Below, piece by piece: positions 1 to 5,525 of a stretch of 5,525 nucleotides of DNA. Position 1 is the stretch's first letter. The number at the start of each line of letters is the position of its first letter. This DNA comes from an uncultured beta proteobacterium (GTDB lineage Bacteria; Pseudomonadota; Gammaproteobacteria; Burkholderiales; SG8-39). The stretch lies in NCBI GenBank assembly GCA_903868285.1, contig CAIPUP010000147.1, positions 1-5,525 on the forward strand. Direction: 5' to 3'. The notes under the pieces were generated by a model. The model searched no databases and was not told the DNA's origin. It saw only the letters and a list, made by a program, of their open reading frames with translations. The translations under genes and the position numbers were made by a program.

Positions 1-514
1 GACCGATGTCGGTGTAGATCACCGCCTCGGCGCCGTAGTCCTCGAATTTCTTGGCCAGGTCGAGTACGTCATGGCCGGTCAGCTTGGACCAGCCCTCGAC
101 CGCCACCTTGCCGTCCTTGGCGTCCAGGCCGACGATGATGTGGCCGGAAAATGCTGTGCAAGCGTCCTGCAGGAAGCCGGGGTTCTTCACCGCCGCGGTG
201 CCGATGATGATGTAGGTCACGCCCAGATCGAGGTAGCGCTCGATGGTGTCCAGATCCCGTATCCCGCCGCCCAGCTGCACCGGAATGCGGCCATCGATGG
301 CCGACAGGATGGCCTTGATGCCAGCCTCATTCTTGGGTTTACCGACGGTGGCGCCGTTCAGGTCGACGACATGCAGCCGCGCCGCGCCTTGGTCCAGCCA
401 GTGCGTGGCCATGCCGGCAGGGTCTTCGGAAAACACCGTGGCATCGTTCATGTCGCCTTGTTTGAGGCGCACGCAACGACCGTCTTTGAGATCTATGGCC
501 GGGATGATGAGCAT
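1..514 (-). CDS. hisA: HisA, ProFAR isomerase (partial; C-terminus off the left edge)
   Basis: Phosphoribosylformimino-5-aminoimidazole carboxamide ribotide isomerase, the cytoplasmic Amadori isomerase that makes PRFAR for the HisFH synthase. I translated 171 residues from the ATG at 514; the family is about 245 residues, so roughly the last 30% lies outside the window. It opens with MLIIPAIDLKDG, the classic first beta strand of the (beta/alpha)8 barrel with catalytic Asp8. The phosphate-binding loop QLGGGIRD is at about residues 80-87, the second catalytic Asp is in IIVGLDAKDG (Asp131), and the fragment ends in YTDIG, the start of the TDI-x-RDG active-site strand. The ATG is chosen because the family begins exactly at this motif and no better in-frame start lies just upstream. 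No clear Shine-Dalgarno precedes it. It lies 140 bp after hisH, the widest gap in the cluster, with a promoter-like element in between. The identification is firm; only the 3' end is unseen. Confidence 0.97.
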   Translation of the reverse strand, partial: MLIIPAIDLKDGRCVRLKQGDMNDATVFSEDPAGMATHWLDQGAARLHVVDLNGATVGKPKNEAGIKAILSAIDGRIPVQLGGGIRDLDTIERYLDLGVTYIIIGTAAVKNPGFLQDACTAFSGHIIVGLDAKDGKVAVEGWSKLTGHDVLDLAKKFEDYGAEAVIYTDIG

Positions 515-614
515 GGTACGAGTCGTATCGGTAGTTGGATGAGGTCGGAAATGGTCACCAGCGTGATCGCAACAGGCGCTCCAGCGGCACCCGCAAGATT
601 ATCGCAAGTTATTG

Positions 615-647
615 ATTTTATTATACTTTCTGAAGTTGCTCGGCAAC
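615..647 (-). promoter_or_regulatory. Candidate internal promoter in the hisH-hisA spacer
   Basis: Reading the minus strand, a perfect TATAAT lies at 625-620 in an AT-rich patch within otherwise GC-rich DNA. The best -35 is TTGCCG at 646-641 (4 of 6 matches to TTGACA), with a short 15-bp spacer. A second -10-like TAAAAT overlaps at 620-615. A small perfect dyad, GTTGC-CGA-GCAAC, spans 647-635 and covers the -35. If used, transcription would start near 613 and give hisA a leader of about 100 nt. It could provide a separate level of hisA and downstream genes (probably hisF and hisI). The sub-optimal spacer and the possibility of chance AT richness limit confidence. Confidence 0.45.
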
Positions 648-654
648 AGCGTGA

Positions 655-1290
655 TCACGGGTTCCAGGTCGTGAAATTTTCCAGCAAACGCAGGCCGGCA
701 GACTGACTCTTCTCGGGATGAAACTGCACCGCGAAGATGTTAGCCCTGGCCACGGCACAGGTAAAGGGAAAGCCGTAGACGCTGAAGGCCGCCACCAGGG
801 CTGGCTCGGCTGCCTCGGCGTAATAGCTGTGCACGAAATAAAAGCGGCTGCCATCGGCGATGCCATCCCAAAGCGCATGCGACTCAGCCTGATGCACCTC
901 GTTCCAGCCCATATGCGGCACCTTCAGCCGCGCGCCCTGGGTATCGACCATGCGTTCGGGCGGGAAGCGTCGCACCACGCCCGGCAGGACACCCAGACCC
1001 GGCGTGTCACCCTCTTCGCTGTGCTCAAACAGCATTTGCAGGCCGATACAGATACCCAAAAACGGTTTCTCGGCCGCCGCTTTGAGCACTGCCGGACGCA
1101 GGCCACGCTGCTCCAGCTCGCGCATGCAATCGCGCATTGCGCCCTGGCCGGGAAACACCACCCGGTCGGCACTGGCCACACGCTGCGGATCGGCCGTCAC
1201 CTCGACCTCGGCCTGCGGCGCGACTCGCTCCAGCGCCTTGGACACCGAGCGCAAGTTACCCATGCCGTAATCAATGACTGCGATACGCAT
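655..1290 (-). CDS. hisH: HisH, glutamine amidotransferase subunit of imidazole glycerol phosphate synthase
   Basis: Class I glutaminase that releases ammonia from glutamine and passes it to HisF, giving imidazole glycerol phosphate and AICAR. It has 211 residues, a normal family length. It starts MRIAVIDYGMGNLRSV, the standard HisH N-terminus. The oxyanion loop PGQGA is at 47-51, the nucleophile is Cys81 in GICIGLQ, and the rest of the catalytic triad is His191 and Glu193 in QFHPEKSQ. The VPHMGWN motif is at 124-130. The reading frame stays open for 65 codons further upstream into hisB, but that extension has no HisH-like sequence and would overlap hisB. The ATG at 1290 is therefore preferred, helped by an AGGT ribosome-binding match 8 nt upstream. 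It follows hisB by 37 bp. Its partner HisF should be encoded beyond hisA, outside the window. Confidence 0.97.
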   Translation of the reverse strand: MRIAVIDYGMGNLRSVSKALERVAPQAEVEVTADPQRVASADRVVFPGQGAMRDCMRELEQRGLRPAVLKAAAEKPFLGICIGLQMLFEHSEEGDTPGLGVLPGVVRRFPPERMVDTQGARLKVPHMGWNEVHQAESHALWDGIADGSRFYFVHSYYAEAAEPALVAAFSVYGFPFTCAVARANIFAVQFHPEKSQSAGLRLLENFTTWNP

Positions 1291-1298
1291 CACATCGA

Positions 1299-1302
1299 AC
1301 CT
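1299..1302 (-). promoter_or_regulatory. Ribosome binding site of hisH
   Basis: AGGT on the minus strand lies 8 nt before the ATG at 1290. It supports this start over the much longer open frame that extends upstream into hisB. Confidence 0.5.
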
Positions 1303-1327
1303 GAAATCATGACGCCGATGAATGGAC

Positions 1328-1915
1328 TCAGAGCGAACCCTTGGTCGAGGGCACCACGCCACTGGAACGCGGGTCCACCTCGACCGCCATGCGCAGGGCA
1401 CGACCAAAAGCCTTGAATACCGTCTCGCACTGATGATGCGCGTTGTCACCACGCAGCGTGTCGATATGCAGGGTGAGCTGGGCATGGTTCACCAGACCCT
1501 GGAAAAACTCATGCACCAGGTCGACATCGAACTCACCGATCAAGGGACGCTTGAACGGCACATGGAATTCCAGACCGGGACGACCAGAGAGATCGACCAC
1601 CACCCGCGACAGCGCCTCATCCAGCGGCACATAGGCATGACCATAACGACGCAGGCCCTTCTTGTCCCCGACGGCCTTGGCCAGCGCCTGCCCAAGAGTG
1701 ATGCCGATGTCCTCGACCGTGTGATGGGCGTCGATATGCAGATCGCCATCAGCCTTGACCTGCAGATCGATCAGACCGTGCCGCGCGATCTGGTCCAGCA
1801 TGTGGTCCAGAAACGGCACGCCGCTGGCCAGCGCTGCCGTGCCGCTGCCATCCAGGTTGATAGCCACCGAGATACGGGTCTCGGCAGTGTTGCGGTCTAC
1901 GCTTGCGGTACGCAT
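1328..1915 (-). CDS. hisB: HisB, imidazoleglycerol-phosphate dehydratase (monofunctional)
   Basis: Mn-dependent dehydratase that converts imidazole glycerol phosphate to imidazole acetol phosphate; the family forms a 24-subunit assembly in the cytoplasm. The 195 residues match the monofunctional family length. The two internal half-repeats are visible, each with its metal-binding motif: HHTVED at 64-69 and HHQCET at 160-165. Other conserved blocks are FLDHMLDQIARHG (35-47), where the aspartate and histidines help form the active site, and the C-terminal VVPSTKG (187-193), which binds phosphate. There is no N-terminal phosphatase domain as in enteric HisB, so histidinol-phosphate phosphatase must be encoded elsewhere. 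The start ATG at 1915 gives the usual MRTASVDRNTAET opening. No good Shine-Dalgarno is seen. It lies 77 bp after hisC and 37 bp before hisH. Confidence 0.97.
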   Translation of the reverse strand: MRTASVDRNTAETRISVAINLDGSGTAALASGVPFLDHMLDQIARHGLIDLQVKADGDLHIDAHHTVEDIGITLGQALAKAVGDKKGLRRYGHAYVPLDEALSRVVVDLSGRPGLEFHVPFKRPLIGEFDVDLVHEFFQGLVNHAQLTLHIDTLRGDNAHHQCETVFKAFGRALRMAVEVDPRSSGVVPSTKGSL

Positions 1916-1965
1916 GGTGTGGGATCAGTGGTTAGGAGTGTTTGAAACTGCATCGACTGGAAATA

Positions 1966-1993
1966 CCGGAACGACTTGCGCTGCGGAAACGAC
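1966..1993 (-). repeat. Short imperfect direct repeat in the hisC-hisB spacer
   Basis: On the plus strand CGGAACGAC (1967-1975) and CGGAAACGAC (1984-1993) differ by one inserted A and are 8 bp apart. They lie in the 77-bp spacer just after hisC, with the second copy touching the hisC stop codon. I see no hairpin with a U-run and no convincing promoter in this spacer. The repeat may be chance. Confidence 0.25.
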
Positions 1994-3078
1994 TAGGCAG
2001 CATCCGCCAGCGCCTGCTCCAGCGCCAGCATCATCGCATCGTTCTCCTGCGGTGTGCCGACGGTCAGGCGCAGACATTGTTGCAGCAGGGGATGACTGCC
2101 ATGCAGGGTGCGGATCAGCACCTTGCGCTGCTTCATGGCGGCATAGATACCCGGCGCATCCTTGACCCGGATCAGGATGAAATTGGCGTCGCTGGGGAAA
2201 CAGATCACGTCAGGACGCTGCGCCAGCCAGCGGTACAAGCGACTGCGTTCGGCCAGAATGCGCTCGGCCTGCTCCACCAGCACTGCATGGTGCGCCAGCA
2301 TCACCTCGCCGGCGGCCTGGTTCAGCACCCCGACGTTATAGGGTGGACGCACCTTGTCGAATTCGGCAATCCAGTCCGGATGCGCGGCGGCATAGCCCAG
2401 ACGGATACCCGCCAGACCAAGCTTGGAGACAGTACGCATCACCATCAGGTTGGGAAACTCGTCCAGCCGTTGCAGAAAACTGGCGCCGGCAAATACCTGA
2501 TAGGCCTCGTCCACCACCACCAGTCCGGGCGCAGCCCGAATGATGCGGGCGATGGCCTCGGCGTCATACAGATTGCCGCTGGGGTTGTTGGGGTAAGCGA
2601 TAAACACAATCGCAGGACGGTGCTCGCGCATCGCCGCCAGCGTGGCCGGTTCGTCCAGGGAAAAATCCGGCTTGAGATCAACCCCGACAAAGTTCACCCG
2701 TGCATGCCGCGCGCTGATGCGATACATCACGAATGACGGCTCTATCGCCATCACCGTGGCACCTTCACGCGCCACCGCCTGGATCGCAATCTGAATGATT
2801 TCATCCGAACCGTTGCCCAGCAACAGGCCATGCCGCTCGGGGATGTCCATCACCTGACGCAACTGCTGGCGCAACTGCGGTGCCGTCGGATCGGGGTAGC
2901 GATTGAGATCCACCGTAGCCAGTCGCGCAGCCAGGGCCTGGCGCAGCGGCTCGGGCAGGGTGTAGGGGTTTTCCATCGCATCCAGCTTGACCATGCCGGT
3001 GGCCGGCGTAACCGGATAGGCACTGGTATTGCGCACATCCTCGCGGATGACCCAGTCGGGAATGGTGGTTGTGCTCAT
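1993..3078 (-). CDS. hisC: HisC, histidinol-phosphate aminotransferase
   Basis: PLP-dependent fold-type I aminotransferase that converts imidazole acetol phosphate plus glutamate to histidinol phosphate. The 361 residues are a normal length. Visible landmarks in order: KLDAMENPY (31-39) and the substrate-contacting NRYPDP (59-64); GNGSDE (88-93) for the cofactor phosphate; YPNNPSG (162-168); VVVDEAYQVF (187-196), with Asp190 and Tyr193 contacting the PLP ring; TVSKLGLAGIRLGY (216-229), with Lys219 as the Schiff-base lysine and Arg226 as a phosphate ligand; and CLRLTVGT (335-342), whose Arg337 binds the substrate carboxylate or phosphate. The start ATG overlaps the hisD stop as ATGA, a 4-nt overlap that suggests translational coupling. 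It ends with TAG at 1993-1995. The position between hisD and hisB supports the histidine role over other class I/II aminotransferases. Confidence 0.97.
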   Translation of the reverse strand: MSTTTIPDWVIREDVRNTSAYPVTPATGMVKLDAMENPYTLPEPLRQALAARLATVDLNRYPDPTAPQLRQQLRQVMDIPERHGLLLGNGSDEIIQIAIQAVAREGATVMAIEPSFVMYRISARHARVNFVGVDLKPDFSLDEPATLAAMREHRPAIVFIAYPNNPSGNLYDAEAIARIIRAAPGLVVVDEAYQVFAGASFLQRLDEFPNLMVMRTVSKLGLAGIRLGYAAAHPDWIAEFDKVRPPYNVGVLNQAAGEVMLAHHAVLVEQAERILAERSRLYRWLAQRPDVICFPSDANFILIRVKDAPGIYAAMKQRKVLIRTLHGSHPLLQQCLRLTVGTPQENDAMMLALEQALADAA

Positions 3079-4409
3079 GCTGTTTTGTCCGGCGCGTCGG
3101 CGCCCAGACGCAATTCGGCCGAACGGGCATGCGCGGTGAGGCCCTCGCCATGCGCCAGCGTCGAGGCGATGCGTCCCAGGCTCTGCGCACCGGCTTGCGA
3201 CACCTGGATCAGGCTGGAGCGCTTCTGAAAGTCGTACACCCCGAGCGGCGAGGAAAAGCGTGCGGTACGCGAGGTGGGCAGCACATGGTTCGGTCCGGCG
3301 CAGTAGTCACCCAGGGATTCCGAGCTATAGCGCCCGACGAACACCGCGCCGGCATGGCGTATCTGCGCCAGCCAGCGCTCGCTGTCCTGTACCGAAAGCT
3401 CCAGATGTTCCGGTGCAATGCGATTGGAAATTTCACAGGCCTGTGCCATGTCGCGCACCTTGATCAGTGCACCGCGATTGCCAACTGAAGCGCGGATCAC
3501 ATCGGCGCGCGGCATCTGTGCCAGCAAACGATCGGCACTGCGCGCCACCTGCGCCAGATGCGCCGCATCCGGGCTGATCAGCAGCGCCTGCGCCACTTCA
3601 TCATGCTCGGCCTGCGAGAAGAGATCCATGGCCAGCCAGTCCGGGTCGGTGGTGCCATCGGAGATGACCACGATTTCCGACGGCCCGGCAATCATGTCGA
3701 TGCCAACGCTGCCAAACACCCGGCGCTTGGCCGCTGCGACATAGGCATTGCCCGGGCCGACGATCTTGTCGACTTGCGGCACGCTGGCCGTGCCATAGGC
3801 CAGCGCGGCAACCGCCTGCGCGCCACCAATAGTGAAAATACGATCGACACCGGCGATCGCCGCGGCCGCCAATACCAGCGGGTTGCGCTCACCACCCGGG
3901 GTGGGCACCACCATCACCACCTCGCCCACACCCGCCACCCGCGCCGGGATGGCATTCATCAGCAGCGAGGAGGGATAAGCGGCCTTGCCACCGGGTACAT
4001 ACAAACCGACACGGTCAAGCGCGCTGACTCGCTGGCCCAGCACCGTGCCATCGGCTTCGGTGTACTGCCAGGATTCCAGGCGCTGATGCTGGTGATAGCT
4101 GCGTATGCGTTGTGCTGCCTGCTCCAGCGCATCACGCGTCTCGGTGTCCAATGCTGCCAGCGCACGATGGGTGTCCTGGGCGGGAATCTCCAGCGCCTGC
4201 ATCGAGGCCACGTCCAGCCGGTCAAAGCGTCGGGTGTATTCCAGCACGGCGGCATCGCCCCGGGCGCGTACATCGGCCAGGATGCCGGCCACCACGCCAT
4301 CGAGCGTCGCGTCCTGCGAAGCCTCGAGCGCAGTCAGCTTTGCCAGCGCAGCATCGAAGCCGGGCGCGTCAGCATCCAGCTGCAACCATTGCAGATTGCC
4401 CTCAGCCAC
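3075..4409 (-). CDS. hisD: HisD, histidinol dehydrogenase
   Basis: Zn-dependent, NAD-linked enzyme that oxidises histidinol to histidine in two steps through histidinal, the last steps of the pathway. The 444 residues are close to the usual 430-440. The N-terminal half carries DRVGLYVPGGKAAYPSS (132-148) and the NAD-side TIGGAQAVAALAYGT (193-207), followed by VDKIVGPGN (213-221). Expected zinc ligands, by alignment in my head with the E. coli enzyme, are Gln266 and His269 (SQAEHD), Asp368 (GDYCAGPNH) and His427 (LTAH). The catalytic pair Glu334-His335 is in IAPEHLEL. The start is a GTG at 4409 that overlaps the hisG end by 8 nt; the first in-frame ATG is at codon 70, far too late. A TTG at codon 9 is a possible alternative. 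The overlaps at both ends point to tight co-translation with hisG and hisC. Confidence 0.97.
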   Translation of the reverse strand: MAEGNLQWLQLDADAPGFDAALAKLTALEASQDATLDGVVAGILADVRARGDAAVLEYTRRFDRLDVASMQALEIPAQDTHRALAALDTETRDALEQAAQRIRSYHQHQRLESWQYTEADGTVLGQRVSALDRVGLYVPGGKAAYPSSLLMNAIPARVAGVGEVVMVVPTPGGERNPLVLAAAAIAGVDRIFTIGGAQAVAALAYGTASVPQVDKIVGPGNAYVAAAKRRVFGSVGIDMIAGPSEIVVISDGTTDPDWLAMDLFSQAEHDEVAQALLISPDAAHLAQVARSADRLLAQMPRADVIRASVGNRGALIKVRDMAQACEISNRIAPEHLELSVQDSERWLAQIRHAGAVFVGRYSSESLGDYCAGPNHVLPTSRTARFSSPLGVYDFQKRSSLIQVSQAGAQSLGRIASTLAHGEGLTAHARSAELRLGADAPDKTA

Positions 4410-5046
4410 GTTTGCCCACCGCCGCCGCGATCGCCTCGATCACCGGTTGCAGTGCCTCACGCTTGAGTTTGAGTGCCGCCTGATTGACCACCAGCCGCGA
4501 GCTGATGGGCATGATTTCCTCCACCGCCAGCAGCCGGTTAGCCTTGAGCGTATTGCCGGTGGACACCAGATCAACGATGACATCGGCCAGACCCACCAGC
4601 GGCGCCAGTTCCATCGAGCCGTAGAGCTTGATCAGGTCGACATGCACGCCCTTGCTGGCGAAATGCTCACGCGCGGTTTGCATGTACTTGGTGGCCACCC
4701 GCAGACGAGCACCCTGCTGCACTGCGCTGCGATAGTCAAAGCCCTCGGGTACCGCCACCATCATGCGACAGCGCGCGATCGCCAGGTCAACCGGCTGGTA
4801 CAGGCCATCGCCACCATGCTCGATCAGCACATCCTTGCCGGCCACGCCAAGATCAGCAGCACCGTACTGCACATAGGTCGGCACATCCGAGGCCCGCACA
4901 ATGACCAGTCGCACATCGGCGCGATCGGTGCTGATGATCAGCTTGCGCGAGGACTCCGGGTCCTCGGACGGCCGGATGCCAGCCGCCGCCAGTAACGGCA
5001 GGGTCTCATCAAAAATGCGTCCCTTGGACAGGGCGATGGTGATCAT
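4402..5046 (-). CDS. hisG: HisG, ATP phosphoribosyltransferase catalytic subunit (short form)
   Basis: First and committed step of histidine synthesis: ATP plus PRPP to phosphoribosyl-ATP. At 214 residues it is the short HisG type, made only of the two periplasmic-binding-protein-like catalytic lobes. It ends shortly after the PRPP loop DLVSTGNTLKAN (about 159-170) and lacks the C-terminal ACT-like histidine-binding domain of long HisG. Members of this type work as a complex with HisZ, a HisRS-like regulatory subunit, which is not in this window. Other markers are ITIALSKGR at the N-terminus, AADLGVAGKDVL near 63-74 and LYGSMELAPLVG near 141-152. I chose the ATG at 5046 (MITIALSKGR) because short HisG proteins typically begin there. 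A TTG at 5055 would add three residues (initiator Met, Pro, Pro). Neither start has a clear Shine-Dalgarno. It is the first his gene after murA. Confidence 0.96.
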   Translation of the reverse strand: MITIALSKGRIFDETLPLLAAAGIRPSEDPESSRKLIISTDRADVRLVIVRASDVPTYVQYGAADLGVAGKDVLIEHGGDGLYQPVDLAIARCRMMVAVPEGFDYRSAVQQGARLRVATKYMQTAREHFASKGVHVDLIKLYGSMELAPLVGLADVIVDLVSTGNTLKANRLLAVEEIMPISSRLVVNQAALKLKREALQPVIEAIAAAVGKRG

Positions 5047-5059
5047 CGGAGGCAATCAG

Positions 5060-5079
5060 ACGGGGTTGAACGGGGTAGT
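5060..5079 (-). repeat. Tandem 10-bp near-repeat just upstream of hisG
   Basis: On the plus strand ACGGGGTTGA (5060-5069) is followed directly by ACGGGGTAGT (5070-5079); the first seven bases are identical. On the transcribed strand this gives two ACCCCGT units ten bases apart, one helical turn, between the candidate promoter and the hisG start. That spacing would suit a protein-binding site, but a chance duplication is equally possible. Confidence 0.25.
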
Positions 5080-5091
5080 GCGGACATGCCA

Positions 5092-5100
5092 ATAATATCA
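5092..5100 (-). promoter_or_regulatory. Candidate extended -10 promoter upstream of hisG
   Basis: In the 119-bp murA-hisG spacer the minus strand reads TGATATTAT at 5100-5092: a TG-n extended -10 followed by TATTAT (5 of 6 matches to TATAAT), inside an AT-rich run at 5110-5091. No good -35 sits at the usual distance; GTGACG (5123-5118) is 20 bp away, although extended -10 promoters can do without one. Transcription would start near 5087 and give a leader of about 40 nt before hisG. This is the likeliest promoter for the his genes if they are not simply read through from murA. The evidence is motif only. Confidence 0.4.
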
Positions 5101-5165
5101 AATAAAACAAGCACTTGCGTCACTTTAAGGCGAACGGGTTATTTTTTGCAGAGCGAATATGCAAG

Positions 5166-5525
<360 letters not shown>

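Noticed and set aside
555..590. GTG-started 11-codon frame in the hisA leader (MPLERLLRSRW), considered as a regulatory leader peptide.
   Set aside because: It has no histidine codons, no SD and a non-ATG start; its length is expected by chance.
635..647. GTTGC-CGA-GCAAC hairpin after the hisH stop, considered as an intrinsic terminator.
   Set aside because: The stem is only 5 bp and is followed by TTCAGAAAG rather than a T-run, so termination is unlikely.
559..656. CAGCGTGATC occurs twice in or beside the hisH-hisA spacer (559-568 and 647-656).
   Set aside because: A 10-bp direct repeat 88 bp apart, one copy running into the hisH stop codon, has no further symmetry and may be chance; no target-site or att structure accompanies it.
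71..706. 211-codon open frame on the plus strand opposite hisA and hisH.
   Set aside because: It runs antisense to secure hisA coding sequence, crosses the hisA-hisH spacer, and has no recognisable domain. Long antisense frames are expected in GC-rich genes.
1291..1485. 65-residue N-terminal extension of the hisH frame into hisB.
   Set aside because: HisH proteins start at MRIAVIDYG; the extension is an Arg/Ser-rich out-of-frame reading of hisB, and an SD match sits at the shorter start.
1322..1945. Plus-strand frames opposite hisB, and similar long ones opposite hisC, hisD and hisG (e.g. 1942-2736, 3558-4466, 4105-4995).
   Set aside because: All are shadows of well-supported minus-strand enzymes. 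Their composition (His/Arg/Gln-rich) reflects reverse-complement codon bias.
5142..5164. TTGCA...TGCAA inverted repeat after murA, considered as a murA terminator.
   Set aside because: The 5-bp stem is AT-rich, with a 9-nt loop, and is followed by an A-run, not a T-run, on the transcribed strand.

Overview
The window is a minus-strand segment of a bacterial histidine-biosynthesis operon that follows the cell-wall gene murA. In transcription order (right to left) it holds the 3' end of murA, then hisG, hisD, hisC, hisB, hisH, and the 5' part of hisA, which runs off the left edge. No gene is supported on the plus strand; the long plus-strand reading frames there are antisense shadows in GC-rich coding sequence.

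The organism is most likely a proteobacterium, probably beta or a non-enteric gamma. Three things point this way: murA sits directly upstream of hisG; HisG is the short form (about 214 aa) that lacks the C-terminal regulatory domain and so depends on a separate HisZ; and HisB is monofunctional, unlike the fused phosphatase-dehydratase of enteric bacteria. The DNA is GC-rich in the genes, with two AT-rich islands in the spacers. The species cannot be fixed from this window.

Layout: >5525-5166 murA C-terminus (119 aa); 119-bp AT-rich spacer with a possible extended -10 promoter; 5046-4402 hisG; hisD from a GTG at 4409, overlapping hisG by 8 nt; hisC from 3078, overlapping hisD by 4 nt (ATGA); 77-bp spacer; hisB 1915-1328; 37-bp spacer; hisH 1290-655; 140-bp AT-rich spacer with a perfect TATAAT; hisA from 514.

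Together the genes supply these histidine steps: HisG (step 1, ATP + PRPP), HisA (ProFAR isomerase), HisH (the glutaminase half of the HisFH synthase), HisB (dehydratase), HisC (aminotransferase) and HisD (the final two oxidations). HisF, HisI, HisE, HisZ and histidinol-phosphate phosphatase are not in the window; HisF is expected just beyond the left edge. All visible catalytic residues are intact. I see no mobile element, RNA gene, CRISPR array or novel system. The points worth a look are the two regulatory spacers, the absence of a histidine leader peptide, and some start-codon choices.
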